In this document: positions 27,016-35,937 of the stretch, in pieces
Numbering within the stretch: position 1 is the stretch's first letter
Layout: each line of letters starts with the position of its first letter
DNA from: Maridesulfovibrio ferrireducens
Lineage (GTDB): Bacteria; Desulfobacterota; Desulfovibrionia; Desulfovibrionales; Desulfovibrionaceae
Length of the DNA: 64,000 nucleotides
Assembly: GCF_016342405.1 (NCBI RefSeq)
Contig: NZ_JAEINN010000004.1
Coordinates: 1 to 64,000 of the forward strand
Direction: 5' to 3'
The notes under the pieces: model-generated
Told to the model about the DNA's origin: nothing
The model's input: only the letters and a program-made list of their open reading frames with translations
Databases searched by the model: none
Made by a program: the position numbers and the translations under genes

Positions 27016-27687
27016 ATGAAAAGAAGTGAAATTAACGGTCTTATCATTAAAGCAAAAGAATTTTACAGCAAGCACCATTTCAACCTTCCCAAGTGGGCTT
27101 TCTGGGGTCCTGAAGATTGGAAGGGAACAGGAGACAGTGAAGTTGTCCGTAACTTGCTCGGCTGGGATCTGACTGATTACGGCAAGGGTGATTTTGACAA
27201 ATTGGGACTGATTCTCTTCACCATCCGCAACGGCAATCTCAAGGCTGGCGATGCCAAGCCATATGCTGAAAAAATCATGATTCTGCGTGAAGGTCAGATT
27301 TGCCCCATGCACTTTCATTGGTCCAAACGCGAGGACATTATTAATCGCGCAGGTGGCAATTTGATTATCAAGCTTTACGGATCAGATGAAAACGAAGCTA
27401 TGTCCGACAAGCCTCTTGATGTAAGCGTGGACGGTTTTATCCGCTCCGTTGAACCGGGCGGGGAAATAGTGCTCGAACCGGGTGAAAGCATTTGTCTTGA
27501 ACCGGGCATGTACCATTCCTTCTACTGCGAAAAAGGAGCCGGAGACGTCATGGTTGGAGAAGTAAGCGCTGTTAACGACGACAACTCCGACAACCGTTTT
27601 TACGAACCATTGCCGCGTTTCCCCGAAGTGGAAGAAGACGAAGCTCCCATTCATTTGTTGGTTAATGATTACGCTAAATATCTTTAA
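27016..27687 (+). CDS. D-lyxose/D-mannose ketol-isomerase family protein (cupin)
   Basis: This 223-residue cupin enzyme matches D-lyxose ketol-isomerases in length and motifs: a metal-binding cluster in CPMHFHWSKREDIINR (two His and a Glu) and a later His in EPGMYHSFYCE. Known members interconvert D-lyxose with D-xylulose and D-mannose with D-fructose using Mn2+. GGAG precedes the start. As the last gene of the operon it probably supplies the ketose for the kinase encoded just upstream. Confidence 0.85.
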   Translation: MKRSEINGLIIKAKEFYSKHHFNLPKWAFWGPEDWKGTGDSEVVRNLLGWDLTDYGKGDFDKLGLILFTIRNGNLKAGDAKPYAEKIMILREGQICPMHFHWSKREDIINRAGGNLIIKLYGSDENEAMSDKPLDVSVDGFIRSVEPGGEIVLEPGESICLEPGMYHSFYCEKGAGDVMVGEVSAVNDDNSDNRFYEPLPRFPEVEEDEAPIHLLVNDYAKYL

Positions 27688-27757
27688 AAATTATAAGGTT
27701 GTGGTATTTTTCTGGGAGATGGAACATGGCGAATTTCAAGATAAGTGAGAATTTAAT

Positions 27758-28345
27758 ATGTCAGATTTAATTGTTCACGATAATGAGACTTATGAAAATG
27801 AAGTCTTTAAATCTTTGGATGTTAGTGATGAGTCGTTTAGGGATGTTTCTTTTTACAATTGTCGTTTTGTAGGATCGTCTTTTCAATTTGCCGACTTAAG
27901 GGGATGTGCTTTTGAAAAATGCACGTTTTCTAATTGCAATCTTGCCCTTGCTAAATTTAATAATACTAAATTTATCGGCGCAGTATTTAATGATTCTAAA
28001 TTATTGGGGATCAATTGGGGCAATACGGGAGTGGTTATTAGTGCTTCTTATGTAAATTGTTTGCTTGATAGTTCTGTTTTCAGCGATATGAATCTTGGTA
28101 AAGTTAAGTTTATTTCATGTTCAATGGTCGAAGCTTCTTTTATTAATACCAAGCTGGTTCGTGTTAAATTTGATGATTGTGATCTTAAGAGATGCCAATT
28201 TAGTCAAGCGGATTTGAGTTCTGCTGATTTCAGTACTTCAAGAAATTATTATATGAATGCGAGCTCTAATAAACTTCACAAAACTGTTTTTTCATTACCG
28301 GAAGCAGTATCGCTGCTTGCAAATCTTGATATTAAGTTAAAATAG
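27758..28345 (+). CDS. Pentapeptide-repeat protein
   Basis: This 195-residue protein consists almost entirely of pentapeptide-type repeats with a central F or L every fifth residue (for example SFQFADLRGCAFEKCTFSNC), predicted to form a right-handed quadrilateral beta-helix. It resembles the Qnr/McbG size class, but nothing here shows gyrase protection. The codon use is more AT-rich than in the upstream sugar operon. It is separated from that operon by 70 bases and ends one base before the convergent DUF3955 gene. Confidence 0.85.
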   Translation: MSDLIVHDNETYENEVFKSLDVSDESFRDVSFYNCRFVGSSFQFADLRGCAFEKCTFSNCNLALAKFNNTKFIGAVFNDSKLLGINWGNTGVVISASYVNCLLDSSVFSDMNLGKVKFISCSMVEASFINTKLVRVKFDDCDLKRCQFSQADLSSADFSTSRNYYMNASSNKLHKTVFSLPEAVSLLANLDIKLK

Positions 28346-28561
28346 TTACCGCTTGCTCCACAGCCACTGAACAACGCAAACAATACCGACAAGAATTCCC
28401 AGTAGAAAAAATAACCAGCCTATCGGGATCAAGGCGAAGGGTTCATGCAATATGCCTTCGCTGTCAATTGTTGAACCAATTGTATTGAATGCTATCGCGC
28501 AAGCAATGCTTACGCATATAAAAAACAGGCTTGTTTTGAATGAAATAAGGTGTTTGAACAT
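28346..28561 (-). CDS. DUF3955 small membrane protein
   Basis: This 71-residue protein has two hydrophobic helices (TSLFFICVSIACAIAFNTIG and IGWLFFLLGILVGIVCVVQW) joined by a conserved loop STIDSEGILHEPFALIPIGW, the signature of DUF3955. The function of the family is unknown. It lies 16 bases downstream of the broken EAL/HDOD gene on the same strand. Confidence 0.8.
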   Translation of the reverse strand: MFKHLISFKTSLFFICVSIACAIAFNTIGSTIDSEGILHEPFALIPIGWLFFLLGILVGIVCVVQWLWSKR

Positions 28562-28577
28562 TATATTTCTTGAAAAA

Positions 28578-29745
28578 TTACATGCAGGTCAGTACAGTAT
28601 TCGACCAGTCCAGCGCTTCTTTGTAACACTTCATTATGTCGGATGCTTCAAGATCCAGAGTTGCCGCCATTGCTCCTACTTTTTCCCAATCTGAGTCTTC
28701 CATCGCTTCTACTAAAACCAGCCACGGCCGGAAGTGGGTTTCGCTTCCATCAAGTGTTTGACGGATGTTGTCGTCCAATGCTGAGAGCAGTTGCACTACT
28801 CGGTGCATCGGCAGTTCGAGCATTGCGTCCAGTAGAGAAAACAGGCCTACCAGAAATAAGCGTTCATCACTTTCCTGCATGTCGGAATGTGAGCTGAGCA
28901 TTTCGATAACCTTGGCCCGCTGGAGACTCAGGCGGGTTAATTCCGCAGATTTTCCGGGCTGTTTCATGTCTGTAAGAAGAATTACACGAAGCCAGTGTCT
29001 GAGTTGATCTCCGCCTAGGTATACGACAGCTTGCTTGATGGACGAAATTTTAGCTGTGAGGCCGTAGGCCGGAGAATTCAACAGATTCAGAAGACGCGCG
29101 CTTAGTGACACATCTTTTTCAATTGTTCTGCTGAGTTCTCCTATGTCGAAATCTTCACTGTTGAGCATTTGCATTAGGTTAAAGCGGAGCATTTCGTTGG
29201 AAGAAATTTTACGGGCAACTTCGGTTTTCGGGCGCTTGAAAAAGTATCCTTGATAATAAGCAAATCCGAGTTCTTTCACATATTCGAACTGTTCTGCCGT
29301 TTCAACTTTTTTAGCCAGAAATGTCGACTAAGGCGTATAGTTCTTGGTTTTCATACCGTGCTGCATAGTCATCTAATGAAATGGTATAGCCACTGTCTTT
29401 GAGCTTATGCATTGTCTCTATTAATTCAGAGGAAACTTTTTCCGGGTCAGTGAATTGTACAATGGTGGATTTAGGATGCAGTGATAACGGGAGGTCTTCG
29501 AGAACAGCCTGTTCCGAAAAGTTAATAATGATTTTGGCTGCCTTAAATTTGTCATCAGGACTTAAGGCCAGATTGGACATTACTTCCATGGTAGCTTTGA
29601 ATTCATCAATATATGTTGCGGAATCAGCCTCTTCATTTTTACGATAAAAGAGCTCATAGCCCCATACTTTCATTTTATTGTTGAATATGGGCTGTCGTGC
29701 AAAGAATACGTTATGGTATGCCTTTTGTTGTTTATCTATGCTCAT
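28578..29745 (-). pseudogene. EAL-like/HDOD signalling protein, split by deletion and frameshift
   Basis: The 5' part (from 29745) encodes the first two thirds of a YuxH-type degenerate EAL domain (FFARQPIFNN, VWGYELFYR, SLDDYA) and stops at 29311 right after ALVDI. The 3' part, in another frame, resumes with FLAKKVETAEQF and LGFAYYQGYFFKRP, followed by a complete HDOD domain. Comparison with the family layout shows about 25-30 residues missing at the junction near 29322, including the IKVD strand. These proteins normally act as c-di-GMP-related adaptors rather than active phosphodiesterases. The shift inactivates the full protein; a free HDOD product from an internal start remains possible. 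Confidence 0.8.
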
Positions 29746-29766
29746 TTTATTCTCAAATTCTTTTTA

Positions 29767-31314
29767 TTAGATTTTGTTATTATAGAAACAGATTTTGTTT
29801 TTACCTTGTTGTTTGGCTGAATACATAGCCTTGTCTGCTGCTTTCACTAGGTCCCGTGAAGACTCTGCATCCTGAGGATATAGGGCTATGCCTATACTTG
29901 CACTCGTCCGGCAGGGATGGCTTTCGCAGGTGGCTGGTTCTGCTAAGCCTGTGCGTATCTTTTCGGCTACAATTATCACATCTGAAGGGTCATTGTACAT
30001 TTCAATCAGCACTGTAAATTCATCTCCGCCGATGCGGCAGGCTGTGTCGGATTCCCGAACAGCGGTTGAAAGGCGTTTTCCTATAGTCCTAAGCAGAGTG
30101 TCGCCTGCATCGTGTCCGAAATCGTCGTTGACAGATTTGAATCCGTCCAGATCAATGTATAGCAATGCCAGCGTGTACTTGTTGCGTTTTGCCATTGCAA
30201 TTGATTTTTTAAGCTGTGCATAGAACATATTACGGTTTGGAAGTCCGGTAACCTGATCATGCAGGGCCAGATGTTTAATTTTAGCCTCATAAATTTTGCG
30301 TTCAGTTATATCTATAAAAGCTCCGGCTATCCCGGCTATTTTTCCGGATGAGTCAATAAATGGGCTTTTTTTAACTTCAATTTCATGATGCAGTCCGTCC
30401 GAAAAAGGAAAGGCTGTTTCGTATTCTTGTTTTTGTCCTGTTTCCAGCATGGCAATATCATGGTTTTTAATGAGCTCAGCAATTTTCTTCGGGACAACTT
30501 CTGTTGTTGTTTTGCCTAGAATTTGATCTTTGGGGATGCCCATTATTTCGCTGAAAGCCTGATTGATGTTGCGGTAACGCAACTTTTTATCTTTATAGAA
30601 AACCGGTAATGGTATTGCGTCTAGAAACGCGTCCATGAAGTGATAGTTTTGTTCCAGTTTAGCCGTTTGGTTATCTTTTTCAATTTCAGCCCGCTCTACA
30701 CTGCCCCAGATAAAAGCGAAAGATGATGCTATTAATGCAAAAGAGTAGGTCAGCATATGAATCCAATACGTCAAGGTTGTTTGAAAGTCCTGATACTTCA
30801 TCATTGCGAAGATTTTAGCGGAAAGGGCGAGAACTAATAGCATACCTGCGAATACGAGCATGTACTGATAGTTTTTTAGTTTTTTGGTTTTACGCAAGGT
30901 TGCCCAGATGCAGAGAGCCAGTTGCAGGGAAATCAGTACGGAAAAGGATATTTCGAGAGCTAAAGTGTCTGGAGTTATGAACGTAAAAAAATAGGATGAA
31001 GCGAAGATTGCGCAAAGAAGCAGTAATGATAATTTAATTAGCTTATGCGGTATCTGCCGAAAGCGTTCAATGCCTATTTTCATCAATATCAGAGAAGCTA
31101 ACCCCAGTGTTTTTGATGCAATGATTGAATATTCAGGTAAAAAAGAACGGGAAGCGGACAGCAGGAATGAGATGCTTAAACATAAATATGCTAGACTGAT
31201 AAGGATGAATCCGCGATATCTTTTGTGGAAAAAAGAAAAGAGCAGCATGATGAATCCAAGCGCAAAAGAAATGAGGGAATTGTCGAAGAGAAGGGCTCTG
31301 ATTGTGATGTCCAT
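29767..31314 (-). CDS. Membrane PAS-GGDEF diguanylate cyclase
   Basis: The 515-residue protein has about seven N-terminal hydrophobic helices (residues 1-215), a PAS domain (about 225-345, FLDAIPLPVFYKDKK) and a GGDEF domain (about 350-510). The active-site motif is intact (IGGDEF), and a product-inhibition I-site RESD sits five residues before it. It should make c-di-GMP from two GTP in response to a ligand sensed by the membrane or PAS part. It lies 21 bases upstream of the broken EAL/HDOD gene, so the two may once have formed a c-di-GMP unit. Confidence 0.9.
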   Translation of the reverse strand: MDITIRALLFDNSLISFALGFIMLLFSFFHKRYRGFILISLAYLCLSISFLLSASRSFLPEYSIIASKTLGLASLILMKIGIERFRQIPHKLIKLSLLLLCAIFASSYFFTFITPDTLALEISFSVLISLQLALCIWATLRKTKKLKNYQYMLVFAGMLLVLALSAKIFAMMKYQDFQTTLTYWIHMLTYSFALIASSFAFIWGSVERAEIEKDNQTAKLEQNYHFMDAFLDAIPLPVFYKDKKLRYRNINQAFSEIMGIPKDQILGKTTTEVVPKKIAELIKNHDIAMLETGQKQEYETAFPFSDGLHHEIEVKKSPFIDSSGKIAGIAGAFIDITERKIYEAKIKHLALHDQVTGLPNRNMFYAQLKKSIAMAKRNKYTLALLYIDLDGFKSVNDDFGHDAGDTLLRTIGKRLSTAVRESDTACRIGGDEFTVLIEMYNDPSDVIIVAEKIRTGLAEPATCESHPCRTSASIGIALYPQDAESSRDLVKAADKAMYSAKQQGKNKICFYNNKI

Positions 31315-31474
31315 ATGTCGACTTCTCCAAGGAAAAGATATTTGTGCGTGAGCGTATACTCTTTATCTATCATACATAACACTGCGCTAATCGGTTGTCG
31401 ACGCACAGTATAGCATATAATTTATAATTAATAATATATGGAGGGGGCAGGCGAATTATTAATTCGCAAAATAA

Positions 31475-33067
31475 TTATATAGATAGCGGAAGTTTCATTG
31501 TGGCAGTTGTGCCCTTGGCTGGTATGGATGAAAATTCGAGTAAGCCATTATGTTCTTTCATAATGTTTGAGGATATGGATAGACCCAGCCCTGTTCCGCC
31601 TGTGGACCGTTTGGTGGTAAAGAAGGGATCTTCAATGTTTTTTAAATTTTTTTCAGAAATTCCGCAGCCGTTGTCTTGCACTGTGATGCAGGCGTAGTTC
31701 TTCTTCAGGTTTGTCTCGCCGCAAGTTTTGACTGTTACCGTGAGGTAGCCTTCATTTAAAGGTAGAGCGTCGCAGGCGTTTACAATAAGGTTGATAAGTA
31801 CCTGAATAAGCCGTTGCGGATTTGCTTCTACAACCGGACTTTTTTCCGGGAGGATCAGTTCAAAATTTCTGGTCGAGTTTTTTATTTTGTGACGGACAAA
31901 AGTCAGCGCCCCTTTGACCACATCGTTTAGTTCTACATATTCACGTCCGTCTTCGGGATTCTGTCGGGAATAGTCTTTCAATCGCGAGACAATGTCTTTA
32001 ATGCGTGAAGCCGCTTCCATCATTTCCTGAAGGAGGTAGGGCAGGTGATTGCGCAGTTCGGAATATTCCAGCCCGCCGAGAACAAAATCGCCGTTTTCTT
32101 CGCTGAAATCGTCAAGTATTGCCTGAGTATCATTCCAGATATCTTTCAGTAGCGGGAGATTCAGAGTCAGATAGCTGTTGGGGTTGTTTATTTCGTGTGC
32201 CACTCCGGCAACGAGAACACCGAGCGAGGCCATTTTTTCAGCCTGCATCATTTGTTGCCGCCGTTGCTCAACTTCTTTTCGGGCGGAGATGTCTGTAAGT
32301 TTTCCTTCCACGTAAAGAGTATGCCCGTCTTTGTTTTTTTCACAGCGGGCATTGAATTCAACCCATATGGGAGTTCCGTCTTTTCGGAACATGCGCGTTT
32401 CAAAATCTTTGACGACTTCTTCAGTGCGCAGACGGGAAAAAACGGTGTCCCTGTCAACAGGATCGCAGTATAATTGGGAACTTATGTCTGTAATGGAGGT
32501 AATCAGTTCGTCAGGAGAGCCATAGCCGAGTATCCGGGCCATTTCGCGGTTGGCTTCAATGAATCGGCCACGTATTGTGGAGCGGTAGATTCCTTCCAGA
32601 GCTTTATCGAAAATAGATCTGTATTTGCGGCCTTCTTCTTCTTTTTCGCTCCATTCTGTAATGTCATGTGCCGAGACTGTTCCTGCGACGATTGAGCCGT
32701 TTTCAATCACTGGAACATAGGTGTTCTCGTAATACTTGGTTTCGCCTTTGCGCCGTTTATATTTGCGCTTCAGGATATAGGATTCACCCTGTAGAACTCT
32801 GTCAAAGTGTTCTCTGGCGGATTGTACTTCTTTGCCTTCAGTAAAAATATCCAGCACGCTCATTCCGGCGCTGATTTCAACACCCCAATTGTGTTTTACG
32901 AATTCATAGTGAGCTTGATTGAAAGTTATATAACGATAGGCCGGATCAAAAGAAAATTGCATCACGTTGCGCGGGGCATCTATAAGGGCGCGAAGCTGTT
33001 TCAGTTCTTTTTGGAGCTGGGTGTTTTGCTTTTCCAAATTCTGGACGCGTTCTTGAGAGGATGCCAT
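31475..33067 (-). CDS. Cytosolic PAS sensor histidine kinase, partner of the sigma-54 activator
   Basis: The 530-residue kinase has a coiled-coil start (residues 1-30), two PAS domains (about 35-135 and 150-265), a HisKA domain with the phospho-acceptor in VAGVAHEINNPNSYL (about 285-310) and a HATPase domain with N, G1 and G2 boxes (NACDAL, DNGCGIS, GGTGLGLSI). It has no membrane segment, so it senses an internal signal. It starts 30 bases after the response-regulator gene and forms a two-component system with it. Confidence 0.9.
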   Translation of the reverse strand: MASSQERVQNLEKQNTQLQKELKQLRALIDAPRNVMQFSFDPAYRYITFNQAHYEFVKHNWGVEISAGMSVLDIFTEGKEVQSAREHFDRVLQGESYILKRKYKRRKGETKYYENTYVPVIENGSIVAGTVSAHDITEWSEKEEEGRKYRSIFDKALEGIYRSTIRGRFIEANREMARILGYGSPDELITSITDISSQLYCDPVDRDTVFSRLRTEEVVKDFETRMFRKDGTPIWVEFNARCEKNKDGHTLYVEGKLTDISARKEVEQRRQQMMQAEKMASLGVLVAGVAHEINNPNSYLTLNLPLLKDIWNDTQAILDDFSEENGDFVLGGLEYSELRNHLPYLLQEMMEAASRIKDIVSRLKDYSRQNPEDGREYVELNDVVKGALTFVRHKIKNSTRNFELILPEKSPVVEANPQRLIQVLINLIVNACDALPLNEGYLTVTVKTCGETNLKKNYACITVQDNGCGISEKNLKNIEDPFFTTKRSTGGTGLGLSISSNIMKEHNGLLEFSSIPAKGTTATMKLPLSI

Positions 33068-33097
33068 ATCAAATCCTATAGTCTGCCTGTTTTTTTG

Positions 33098-34516
33098 CTA
33101 TGATTGAGTCTGTTTCATTTTATTGAGACGTTTATTGAGGGCCTGTCTGGATACTCCGAGTATTGCCGCGGCTGTTGCCTGATTATTGTCAGTGCGTCTC
33201 ATGGTTTCTTCGACCAGTTCATCACAGACTTCTTTTAATGTGGGAAGGCTGGTTCCGAAGGCGACTTTGCCCTCAACTGTTTGTTTCTGAACCTGCTTAG
33301 TGATGGCTGGAGCATGGCTGATATGACGTTCCAGTCTTTCAATATTCAGCTTTAATCCATCGGTGCAGCTGAGGGCATCGAGAATAAGAAATTGCAGTTC
33401 TCGGATATTCCCGGGGAAATCGTAAGATGAGAGCAGAGCGACGAGGTTTGCAGGGATTTCCGGTTTTTTTTGTCCTTCTTCTTTACATGCTGCGCGCAGG
33501 AAATAATCCACAAGCATGGGTATATCTTCTTTGCGTTCCCGAAGAGGCGGAATGTGAACATGATGGGCTTTAAGTCTGTAATAGAGATCGCTGCGGAAAC
33601 CGGGACCATCATTTAATATATCTGGATCAATGTTGGTGGCGGCAATAATGCGCGCATCGGTTTTGCGGGTTAAATCCGACCCGATGGGCATGTATTCCCG
33701 TTCTTGCACAAGTCTTAGGAGTTTGAGCTGCGAAGCGTGGGCGAGGTCACCTATTTCATCCAGAAACAGAGTTCCGCCGGCTGCGTTGACTACAAGTCCT
33801 GAGCGGGCTTTGTCTGCTCCGGTGAACGCACCTTTTTTATGACCGAAGAGTGTGTCTGCAAAAATATTATCATCAAGCCCGGCAATATTCACGGGTACGA
33901 AATCGCCGCTTTTCCCGCTTACTTTATGAATCGCACTCGCAACGAGTTCTTTACCTACGCCGCTTTCTCCGGTGATCAGTACCGGTTTGGAGGAATCTGC
34001 AATCGCTTCAATATATTTGAAGATGGAACGCATAGTCATATTATCGGTGATGATATGATCGAAGGCTTCGGGATGTTCAAGTTTGTCATCCAGAAAGCGG
34101 GAGCGGAGACTGGTATTTTCTCTTTTCAGCTCGCGGATTTGAATGGCATGACGGATGCCGGAAACTAGACTGTTTTTATCGTAGGTTTTTACAAAGAAAT
34201 CGAAAGCGCCGAGTTTCAGACATTGCACGGCTGTTTCAAGCTGATTCATACCTGTAATCACAAGTATGGGAATATCCGGATGCTTGGCGGAAACCAGACG
34301 GATTAAGTCTTCTCCGCTGACATTGGGCATGGCGAGATCCGCGGCAATTACTTCTACTGCGGTAGTTTTCAATATAGATTCTACTTCGCGGCTGTCGTTA
34401 CAGCAAAGGATGTTATCAATGCCTGCTGACTTCAGAGCCAGCGAAAAAGACCGCAACCATGTTTCCTCGTCATCAACGAGAAGCACGGGGTTTTTAGGGA
34501 AAGTGCTCTTGTTCAT
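33098..34516 (-). CDS. NtrC-family sigma-54-dependent response regulator
   Basis: The 472-residue protein has a receiver domain (about 10-125, with phospho-acceptor Asp in IAADLAMP), an AAA+ domain (about 160-390) with Walker A GESGVGKE, the sigma-54 contact loop GAFTGA and DEIGDL, and a C-terminal Fis-type helix-turn-helix (NNQATAAAILGVSRQALNKRL). It activates sigma-54 promoters from upstream sites. A GCAAC-N4-GTTGC palindrome lies about 75 bases before its start, and similar sites lie upstream of a sigma-54-like promoter of the liv operon, so autoregulation and control of that operon are inferred. Confidence 0.93.
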   Translation of the reverse strand: MNKSTFPKNPVLLVDDEETWLRSFSLALKSAGIDNILCCNDSREVESILKTTAVEVIAADLAMPNVSGEDLIRLVSAKHPDIPILVITGMNQLETAVQCLKLGAFDFFVKTYDKNSLVSGIRHAIQIRELKRENTSLRSRFLDDKLEHPEAFDHIITDNMTMRSIFKYIEAIADSSKPVLITGESGVGKELVASAIHKVSGKSGDFVPVNIAGLDDNIFADTLFGHKKGAFTGADKARSGLVVNAAGGTLFLDEIGDLAHASQLKLLRLVQEREYMPIGSDLTRKTDARIIAATNIDPDILNDGPGFRSDLYYRLKAHHVHIPPLRERKEDIPMLVDYFLRAACKEEGQKKPEIPANLVALLSSYDFPGNIRELQFLILDALSCTDGLKLNIERLERHISHAPAITKQVQKQTVEGKVAFGTSLPTLKEVCDELVEETMRRTDNNQATAAAILGVSRQALNKRLNKMKQTQS

Positions 34517-34588
34517 CCTGTCCTTTTGAAATTATCAGTCTTGCATCACTTAAATATGAGTTGAATTTGTTAAAGATAATATATGCCA

Positions 34589-34602
34589 GCAACAAATGTT
34601 GC
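34589..34602. promoter_or_regulatory. Palindromic site before the sigma-54 activator gene
   Basis: The perfect inverted repeat GCAAC-AAAT-GTTGC lies 72 bases upstream of the activator start. It matches the four sites at 43511-43610 (consensus GCAAC-N4-RTTGC) and is a candidate binding site for the activator itself. Confidence 0.6.
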
Positions 34603-34619
34603 AACTGTGAAGTTGAAAT

Positions 34620-35876
34620 TTAATCATACGAACGTGTATCTATAAGCGGAGCAGCGCCGTCTTCGATAATTTCATTCTCATCAAGTATCAGCAGGGCAGG
34701 TCTGAGTTTAACTTTTTCCTGAAACGCGGGAATAAATTTGCTTTCATCAAGTGGTCCGTCGAGTTGAAGCTTAAGTGTCAGCAGGTCGCGTCCTTTGTCA
34801 TTGGTGATTATGATTTGATGCTTTTTTATTTGAGGGAAAACCTTTGTAACTTCTGCAACCTGCGCAGGATAAATAAATTGTCCTTTTACTTTGGCGGTGT
34901 CGTCTGCTCTGCCGAGTATTCCGGCAAGTTTGGGAGCTGTTCTTCCACATGCACAAGGCCTGTCGATCATGCGGGATAAGTCACCTGTTCCGAAACGGAT
35001 CAAAGGATATGAAAGAGTATAAGGGGTAACTACTACTTCGCCTACTTCGCCCATCGGCAGGGTATGCCCTGTCTGCGGATCACATATTTCAACATAGCAA
35101 CGGCTGGAAACGTGCATTCCGCCGAGGTCCAGACATTCGTAAGCAATACAGCCGACATCAGCCGTACCGTATCCCTGTCTCACTTTCATGCCGAAAGCTT
35201 CTTCGATTTCATTTCGCAGAGATTCCGGCAAACGTTCCGCCGCAACAAAAGCAACATCCAGTTTGAAATCTTTTTTAAGATCAAGTCCTGCCGCCTGTGC
35301 TTTTTCTGCAATAACTTTCAGAAAGCTGGTCATGCCCACAAATCCGGTTACAGGAAGCGTGGTCATCAATTGTGATTGAACAGCAGAATTGCCCGGTCCG
35401 GCAGGGATTACAGCGCACCCTATTTCTCGAAGAGGTTCTTCAAGCATCAGTCCTGCCGGGGTGAGGTGATAGCTGAATGTCATCTGGACAAGATCACCCG
35501 GGCGGAATCCTGCGGCGTAAAATCCTTCCGTCCAGCCCCAGTAATCTTTTTCCCGTCCTTCGGGATCAAAAAGAGGGCCGGGCGACTGGTAAATTCTGCT
35601 CAGCTCACCGGGAGTAGCGGTGAGCAGCCAATCCAGCCCTTTATCCTGTTGCAAATTGAGAAGTTCTTTTTTGCGAAGAACAGGGATTTTGGAAAAACTA
35701 TCAAGGTCATTTATGTCGTCAGCAGTCATTCCGGCAGAACCCATGCGAGTCTGAAATTCTTTGGATGAATCCATCGCTTTGGAGATAACTGTTTTTATTT
35801 TGTCCAGCTGTCTTGCCTTGCGGCTTTCGGGGGTATCATGCTCTATCGGGTCATAAATTTTATTTGATCTGTCCAT
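34620..35876 (-). CDS. PaaK-like adenylate-forming ligase with an atypical phosphate loop
   Basis: The 418-residue protein has the phenylacetate-CoA ligase fold: YGTADVGCIAYEC, CDPQTGHTLPMGEVGEVV and RFGTGDLSRM, plus the C-terminal domain. The ATP phosphate-binding loop that reads SSGTTGKP in this family is replaced by YQSPGPLFDPEGR, so normal ATP use is doubtful. Family members activate aromatic acids as CoA thioesters. It is the last gene of the liv-type operon, 61 bases after livF. The substrate may be linked to the acid imported by the transporter, but the role is uncertain. Confidence 0.8.
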   Translation of the reverse strand: MDRSNKIYDPIEHDTPESRKARQLDKIKTVISKAMDSSKEFQTRMGSAGMTADDINDLDSFSKIPVLRKKELLNLQQDKGLDWLLTATPGELSRIYQSPGPLFDPEGREKDYWGWTEGFYAAGFRPGDLVQMTFSYHLTPAGLMLEEPLREIGCAVIPAGPGNSAVQSQLMTTLPVTGFVGMTSFLKVIAEKAQAAGLDLKKDFKLDVAFVAAERLPESLRNEIEEAFGMKVRQGYGTADVGCIAYECLDLGGMHVSSRCYVEICDPQTGHTLPMGEVGEVVVTPYTLSYPLIRFGTGDLSRMIDRPCACGRTAPKLAGILGRADDTAKVKGQFIYPAQVAEVTKVFPQIKKHQIIITNDKGRDLLTLKLQLDGPLDESKFIPAFQEKVKLRPALLILDENEIIEDGAAPLIDTRSYD

Positions 35877-35937
35877 CGCTAAATCCTCGTCTTTTAGGTC
35901 TATTGGCTAGTTAAGAATAGGTAATTGGAAAACCTTG

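Noticed and set aside
29260-29760. EAL and HDOD parts as two separate intact genes
   Set aside because: The first ends inside the EAL-like fold and the second begins inside the same fold in another frame, so a broken single gene is the simpler reading.
31451-31467. Palindrome GCGAATT-ATT-AATTCGC between the PAS kinase and the GGDEF gene as a terminator
   Set aside because: There is no T-run on the minus strand after it; it might be an operator, but there is no further support.
34575-34600. A sigma-54 promoter directly before the NtrC-type gene (CTGGCATATATTATC on the minus strand)
   Set aside because: The -24 part is acceptable but there is no GC at the -12 position.
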